Origin: JBMNSK01 sp050945155
GTDB taxonomy: Bacteria; Actinomycetota; Coriobacteriia; Coriobacteriales; Eggerthellaceae
Direction of reading: 5' to 3'
Assembly (NCBI GenBank): GCA_050945155.1
Contig: JBMNSK010000043.1
Span: 1 to 10,118 of the forward strand
DNA: 10,118 nt
Within the stretch, counting starts at the first letter, position 1. Each line of letters begins with the position of its first letter. The notes under the pieces were generated by a model, which ran no database searches, had not been told where the DNA came from, and saw nothing but the letters and a program-made list of their open reading frames with translations. The translations under genes and the position numbers were made by a program. Below, piece by piece: positions 5,914 through 10,118 of the stretch.

Positions 5914-6909
5914 ATGCCTACTAGCCTGAGCGGACGCGACTTCTTGAAACTTCTTGATTTCTCGACCGACGAAATCAAGTATCTTCTCGAGTTGTCTCGT
6001 CAATTTAAGAACCTGAAGTTAACGGGCGTTCCGCATCGTTATCTTGAGGGTAAGAACATCGTTCTGTTGTTCCAGAAGACCTCTACTCGTACTCGTTGCG
6101 CATTTGAGGTTGGCGGCATGGACCTCGGCATGGGTGTTACCTACCTTGATCCTAACAGCTCTCAGATGGGCAAGAAGGAGTCCATTGAGGACACCGGTCG
6201 CGTACTTGCACGTTTCTATGACGGCATTGAATTCCGCGGCTTTGCACAGGATGACGTTCAGGAACTGGCTGACAGCTCTTGCGTTCCAGTATGGAACGGT
6301 CTGACCACCGAGTGGCATCCCACTCAGATGTTGGCAGACATGCTGACCTTCCAGGAGAACTTCAACTATGACATCAAGGGTAAGAAGTTCGTATTCATGG
6401 GCGATGCTGCTAACAACGTTGCTCGTTCCTTGATGGTCGTTTGCTCCAAGTTGGGCGTAAACTTCGTTGCTTGCGGCCCAAAGGAGAACATGCCTGCTGC
6501 AGACCTCGTAGAGACCTGCAAGGCAATCGCCGCAGAAAATGGTTCAACTGTCACGTTGACCGAGGACATCGATGAGGCCGCTGCTGGCGCACATGCTATC
6601 TATGCTGACGTATGGGTATCCATGGGCGAGCCTGATGAGGTTTGGGAGAAGCGTATTGAGCTCCTCACCCCTTATCGCGTTACGAAAGAAGTTATGGCTA
6701 AAGCTGACAAGGATGCTATCTTCCTGCACTGCCTGCCTTCATTCCATGACACCAACACGGTTATCGGTGCTGACATCGCTAAGCGTTTCGGCGTAACCGA
6801 GATGGAAGTTGAAGACGAAGTCTTCGAGTCTGCACAGTCCAAGGTCTTCGACGAGGCAGAAAATCGTATGCATACGATTAAGGCAGTAATGTACGCAACC
6901 CTTTCCTAA
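5914..6909 (+). CDS. arcB: ornithine carbamoyltransferase, catabolic
   Basis: In this pathway the enzyme phosphorolyses citrulline to ornithine and carbamoyl phosphate. The 331-aa protein has the carbamoyl-phosphate motif STRTRCAFEV beginning at Ser57, EWHPTQ with His135 and Gln138, and FLHCLPSFHD with HCLP at 272-275 near the ornithine site; SQMGKKES (about 83-90) is also typical. The ATG at 5914 follows AAAGGA (5901-5906) with a seven-nt spacer. The catabolic role is judged from its place between arcA and arcC; sequence motifs alone do not separate it from the biosynthetic ArgF. Codons are strongly biased to GTT, GCT, CGT, AAG and AAC, suggesting high expression. Only 36 nt separate it from arcC. 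Confidence 0.96.
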   Translation: MPTSLSGRDFLKLLDFSTDEIKYLLELSRQFKNLKLTGVPHRYLEGKNIVLLFQKTSTRTRCAFEVGGMDLGMGVTYLDPNSSQMGKKESIEDTGRVLARFYDGIEFRGFAQDDVQELADSSCVPVWNGLTTEWHPTQMLADMLTFQENFNYDIKGKKFVFMGDAANNVARSLMVVCSKLGVNFVACGPKENMPAADLVETCKAIAAENGSTVTLTEDIDEAAAGAHAIYADVWVSMGEPDEVWEKRIELLTPYRVTKEVMAKADKDAIFLHCLPSFHDTNTVIGADIAKRFGVTEMEVEDEVFESAQSKVFDEAENRMHTIKAVMYATLS

Positions 6910-6945
6910 TAAGGGACGCGGCATGTATCGAAGGGAGATATAAAC

Positions 6946-7908
6946 ATGCCATACAAATTGGGTGACGGTCCAACAGTCGTTCTGGCTCTGGGCGGAAACG
7001 CTTTGGGAGACACTCCTCAGGAGCAGTTGGAACTCGTAAAGAACACCTCTAAGCACATCGTTGACCTTATCGAAGCTGGCACCAACGTTGTTGTTACTCA
7101 CGGTAACGGCCCTCAGGTCGGCATGATTAACAACGCATTCGCTCAGGCTACGAAGGTTGACTCTCACACGCCCGAGATGCCTTTCCCAGAGGCTGGCGCT
7201 ATGAGCCAGGCTTATGTTGGCTATCAGCTGTCTCAGGCAATCTTGAACGAGATGCGCGATCGTAACATTGATCGTTCTTCCGTTAACGTTATTACCCAGA
7301 CCGTTGTCGACGCAGACGACCCTGGTTTTGCTAACCCATCCAAGCCAGTTGGCGCTTTCCTCACCGAAGAGGAAGCAAAGGCAAAGGCTGAGGAAACTGG
7401 CCTTACCTTCAAAGAGGACGCTGGCCGTGGTTGGCGTCAGGTTGTAGCTTCTCCAATTCCTCGTCGTATCGTTGAGTTCGACGCAATCAAGGACTTGGTA
7501 GACCAGGGCTACATCGTTGTTTCCACTGGCGGCGGCGGAATTCCTGTTATCGAGGTTTCTGACGGCAAGTATGAGGGCGTTCCTGCTGTTATCGACAAGG
7601 ACCGTTCAGCTGCTCGTCTGGGCATCGACTTCAAGGCCGACATGCTCATCATCCTGACCGCTGTTGAGAAGGTTGCTATCAACTTCAACAAGCCAAATCA
7701 GGAGTCCATCGACGAGATGACTGTTTCCGAGGCTCGCGAGTACATGGCTCAGGGTCAGTTTGCTCCTGGCAGCATGCTTCCTAAGATTGAGGCTTGCATT
7801 TCTTATGTTGAGGCTCATCCAGAAGGCGTTGCGCTCATCACCTCTCTTGAGTGCGCTGCTGATGGTCTGGCTGGCAAGACCGGTACCCGTATCATTGCTG
7901 ACAAGTAA
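6946..7908 (+). CDS. arcC: carbamate kinase
   Basis: The enzyme transfers phosphate from carbamoyl phosphate to ADP, giving ATP, CO2 and ammonia: the energy-yielding last step of the pathway. The 320-aa protein has family motifs VVLALGGNAL (residues 11-20), THGNGPQVG (51-59), GRGWRQVVASP, and a glycine-rich VSTGGGGIPV segment followed by AVIDKDRSAARLG. It ends with ECAADGLAGKTGTRI, the normal C-terminus. The ATG at 6946 follows AAGGGAG (6931-6937). It shares the strong codon preference of arcB and is the last gene of the operon, 40 nt before a strong terminator. No residue expected for activity appears to be missing. Confidence 0.97.
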   Translation: MPYKLGDGPTVVLALGGNALGDTPQEQLELVKNTSKHIVDLIEAGTNVVVTHGNGPQVGMINNAFAQATKVDSHTPEMPFPEAGAMSQAYVGYQLSQAILNEMRDRNIDRSSVNVITQTVVDADDPGFANPSKPVGAFLTEEEAKAKAEETGLTFKEDAGRGWRQVVASPIPRRIVEFDAIKDLVDQGYIVVSTGGGGIPVIEVSDGKYEGVPAVIDKDRSAARLGIDFKADMLIILTAVEKVAINFNKPNQESIDEMTVSEAREYMAQGQFAPGSMLPKIEACISYVEAHPEGVALITSLECAADGLAGKTGTRIIADK

Positions 7909-7948
7909 GCAGTCTTACGTTGTAAACCCAAATTGCAATAGTGCAGAC

Positions 7949-7985
7949 AATGGGTCGTCGGATTTTCCGACGGCCCATTTATTTT
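7949..7985 (+). terminator. intrinsic terminator of the arcABC operon
   Basis: AATGGGTCGTCGG (7949-7961) pairs with CCGACGGCCCATT (7967-7979) over 13 pairs with one U-G, around a five-nt ATTTT loop, and is followed by TATTTT. This is a strong rho-independent terminator shape and isolates argS from the arc operon. Confidence 0.9.
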
Positions 7986-8224
7986 GCCTTCCAAAACCAA
8001 AGACAGTGATATTCGATTGGGCGCGAACATCTGCACTGCGGGGATAAGACAAGAATGGGGAGTATTTTAGTACGAATGCACAGGTGCAATTGGCCGGTGT
8101 CTGCGGTAGTCTATTTCTAACGTGTCGCGAGATGATGGGCGTTATGCGCGTGCACGACGATGGAGTGAATGATAGAATTTAACGCCTAACTTCAGAACTT
8201 CTAGTAATAAAGGATGAGACAAGT
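7986..8224 (+). promoter_or_regulatory. argS upstream region
   Basis: No gene of useful length is seen in these 239 nt. A perfect inverted repeat TGCAC-AG-GTGCA (8077-8088) touches TTGGCC (8090-8095), which with TATTTC (8112-8117) at 16-nt spacing is a weak promoter candidate. A better isolated -10 box, TAGAAT, lies at 8173-8178 with no -35. The ribosome binding site is AAAGGATG (8209-8216), slightly far from the argS ATG. A 16-codon open frame at 8132-8182 with two Arg codons has no clear ribosome binding site. No T-box motif and no terminator precede argS. Confidence 0.4.
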
Positions 8225-9976
8225 ATGCAAATTCGTGAACAGCTAAGTCAGCTTATTGACTCCGGTCTGCGGGCAGCAAGTGAAGACGGTTCATTAACCA
8301 TGAATGAGATACCGGAAGCTAGCCTTGAGCGACCCCGAGACTTGTCTCATGGTGATTGGGCTTCTACTGTGGCTCTTCGTTCGGCAAAGTTGGCGAAGAA
8401 GAATCCGCGCGAGATTGCTCAGATTATTGTTGACCACCTTCCGGAAAATGAGCTTGTTGAATCAGTTGAGATTGCAGGTCCGGGTTTCATCAATATACGT
8501 CTGAGCCCTCAGGCTCTTCAAAGTGTTGTGGATGACGTAAGAAGGCTACAGGAAGATTATGGCAAAGGCGAGATACCTGAGGGTATGCGCTATGTCAATC
8601 TAGAGTACGTGTCGGCAAATCCAACAGGACCGATGCACGTAGGACATGGCAGGTGGGCAGCGCTTGGCGATGCCATCGCTCGTGTTATGCGCCATGGCGG
8701 CTACGATGTCTACGAGGAGTTTTACATCAATGACCATGGTGTCCAGATGGACATTTTTGGAAACTCAGTAGCCGTGCGTTATCTCCAGCTTTTGGGCCAA
8801 GACGTCGAAATGCCGGAGAACAGCTATGGTGGGTCGTACGTGAAAGATATCGCCAAGACCATCATTGATAAAGATGGCGATAAGTGGCTCTCTGTAAGTC
8901 CTGAGGAGCGCCAAGAAGCATTTCGTGAGATGGCCTATGCCGAAATGCTTGAACTGATGAAAAACACGCTTACGAACTTTGGGACCACGTTTGATTGCTG
9001 GTTTAGTGAGCGCACGCTCTATCAGCCTGATGAGACGGGCGAGAGCGCTGTATCGCGTTCGATTAGGGCTATGGACGAGCGTGGTTACGTATACAAGAAA
9101 GATGGAGCAACCTGGTTCAAATCAACCGCTTTTGGTGATACCAAGGACCGCGTCATGATAAAGGAAAACGGTGAGTACACCTATTTCATGAGCGACGTGG
9201 CTTATCACTACAACAAGATGCAACGTGGTTTTGACCACCTGATTGATCTTTGGGGTGCTGACCACCATGGTTATGTCAAACGTTGCGAGGCTATGCTTGA
9301 GGCGTGGGGCTATCCGGGAGCCTTAGAAGTTATTCTCGGCCAGCTCGTAAGCCTTTTCCGCGATGGTCATCCGGTGCGTATGTCTAAGCGTACCGGTGAG
9401 ATGGTCTCTTTCGCGGAGCTTGTTGATGAAGTAGGTGTCGATGCAACCCGTTACCTCATGCTTTCGCGTTCAAGTGACCAGCCAATCGACTTCGATATTG
9501 AGAAGGCGAAGAAGGAAGACTCCTCAAATCCGGTCTACTACGTTCAGTATGCTCATGCCCGTATTTGCTCCATCCTCAGGAAGGCCGCATCTGCCGCTGA
9601 TGCCGCTGCTGCGGAAAAGGGCGACCTCAGCATGGAGGATTTGGCTTCAAAGATAATTGGAGATTCCTGCGACTTAAGCCCGCTGCAAAGGGAAGAGGAG
9701 CTTGCCTTAATCCGTAAGATGGATAGCTTCCCTGACCTTATTACCTCGGCTGCGCATGACCGTGCTCCCTTTAGGCTTACACACTATGCTCAGGATCTGG
9801 CTTCGCTTTTCCATCACTTCTATGCGAACTGTCATGTAATTGGCGAGAACGAAGAAATAGAAAAAGCGCGTCTTGCACTTTGTGATGCGTGCCGCATCGT
9901 GCTCGCTCTCACCTTAAGTCTTTTAGGTGTAAGTGCGCCGGTGAGCATGTCATCAAAGAAAAAAGAAGAAGACTAA
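8225..9976 (+). CDS. argS: arginyl-tRNA synthetase
   Basis: This class I enzyme charges tRNA-Arg with arginine using ATP, after binding the tRNA. The 583-aa protein carries an N-terminal additional domain (about 1-110) that contacts the tRNA D-loop region, then SANPTGPMHVGHGRW with the HIGH-type motif HVGH at 138-141, EFYINDHGVQ, the LWGADHHGYVKR segment, and MSKRTGE at 386-391 as the KMSKS-type loop with Ser at its second position. The C-terminal part (about 450-583) is the anticodon-binding DALR domain, ending in a lysine- and glutamate-rich tail. The family is unusual in needing tRNA for amino-acid activation. It is transcribed alone: terminators lie both before (7949-7985) and after (10001-10036). 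Codon use is less biased than in arcB or arcC. Identification is very secure. Confidence 0.97.
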   Translation: MQIREQLSQLIDSGLRAASEDGSLTMNEIPEASLERPRDLSHGDWASTVALRSAKLAKKNPREIAQIIVDHLPENELVESVEIAGPGFINIRLSPQALQSVVDDVRRLQEDYGKGEIPEGMRYVNLEYVSANPTGPMHVGHGRWAALGDAIARVMRHGGYDVYEEFYINDHGVQMDIFGNSVAVRYLQLLGQDVEMPENSYGGSYVKDIAKTIIDKDGDKWLSVSPEERQEAFREMAYAEMLELMKNTLTNFGTTFDCWFSERTLYQPDETGESAVSRSIRAMDERGYVYKKDGATWFKSTAFGDTKDRVMIKENGEYTYFMSDVAYHYNKMQRGFDHLIDLWGADHHGYVKRCEAMLEAWGYPGALEVILGQLVSLFRDGHPVRMSKRTGEMVSFAELVDEVGVDATRYLMLSRSSDQPIDFDIEKAKKEDSSNPVYYVQYAHARICSILRKAASAADAAAAEKGDLSMEDLASKIIGDSCDLSPLQREEELALIRKMDSFPDLITSAAHDRAPFRLTHYAQDLASLFHHFYANCHVIGENEEIEKARLALCDACRIVLALTLSLLGVSAPVSMSSKKKEED

Positions 9977-10000
9977 GTCTTTGCGATCTAGCTTATCGGT

Positions 10001-10036
10001 AGGGTGGTAGCGATGAAGCTATCACCCTCCTTTTTT
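10001..10036 (+). terminator. intrinsic terminator of argS
   Basis: AGGGTGGTAGC (10001-10011) pairs with GCTATCACCCT (10018-10028) over 11 pairs with one G-U, around a six-nt loop, followed by CC and six T residues. It lies 25 nt after the argS stop and is a classical rho-independent terminator. Confidence 0.92.
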
Positions 10037-10118
10037 ATTAAGACGCAAGTAAGCTGCCTGACCAGATGTTCTGCAAGGCATGGGTGAGGAGTCCTCGTTT
10101 GGCACTAACGCGAAGACT
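10037..10118. other. end of window, no gene recognised
   Basis: After the argS terminator no open frame of note is seen. Two overlapping palindromic patches occur: GAGGA-G-TCCTC (10086-10096) and AGTCCTCG (10090-10097) with CGAAGACT (10111-10118), matching at seven of eight positions. They may be part of a promoter or a structured RNA that continues beyond the window. Confidence 0.3.

Noticed and set aside
10001..10028. AGGGTGGTAGCG resembles the T-box signature AGGGTGGTACCGCG
   Set aside because: It lies 25 nt after argS with no room for a T-box stem I, and it forms a simple fully paired terminator stem followed by six T residues.

Overview
The window looks like an ordinary chromosomal segment of a Gram-positive bacterium of moderate GC (by eye about half), most plausibly an actinobacterium of the class Coriobacteriia (an Atopobium- or Cryptobacterium-like organism). 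The basis is the catabolic arginine deiminase operon, a membrane-anchored L,D-transpeptidase with a long N-terminal tail, AGGAGG-type ribosome binding sites and the overall composition. The assignment is inference and was not tested by any search.

Layout. Positions 4-360 (minus) hold a complete tmRNA gene (ssrA) with its 14-codon tag reading frame. Divergent from it is a membrane-anchored L,D-transpeptidase (591-2273, plus), which meets the converging Cys-tRNA deacylase ybaK/ebsC (2306-2791, minus). The XTP/dITP pyrophosphatase gene rdgB (2880-3482, plus) diverges from ybaK. A tRNA island follows: tRNA-Pro(UGG) and tRNA-Gly(UCC) on plus, then a small glutaredoxin-like gene (3803-4051) and tRNA-Arg(UCU) (4082-4157), both on minus and only 30 nt apart.

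From 4158 to 4557 lies a gene-free, structure-rich region leading into the arginine deiminase operon: arcA (4558-5775), arcB (5914-6909) and arcC (6946-7908), closed by a strong intrinsic terminator at 7949-7985. The three enzymes convert arginine to ornithine, CO2, ammonia and ATP. Their codons lean strongly to a small preferred set, especially in arcB and arcC, as expected for highly expressed catabolic genes. Two tandem hairpins separate arcA from arcB. A 239-nt spacer then leads to argS (8225-9976), arginyl-tRNA synthetase, closed by another strong terminator at 10001-10036. The last 80 nt contain no recognisable gene.

The common thread of the right half is arginine: a tRNA-Arg, the enzymes that burn arginine for ATP, and the enzyme that charges arginine onto tRNA. 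No arginine/ornithine antiporter (arcD) and no regulator gene lies inside the window. I found no CRISPR array, insertion sequence, phage gene or defence module. The less explained parts are non-coding: the arcA upstream region, the arcA-arcB hairpins, the tRNA-Arg/glutaredoxin arrangement and the argS leader.
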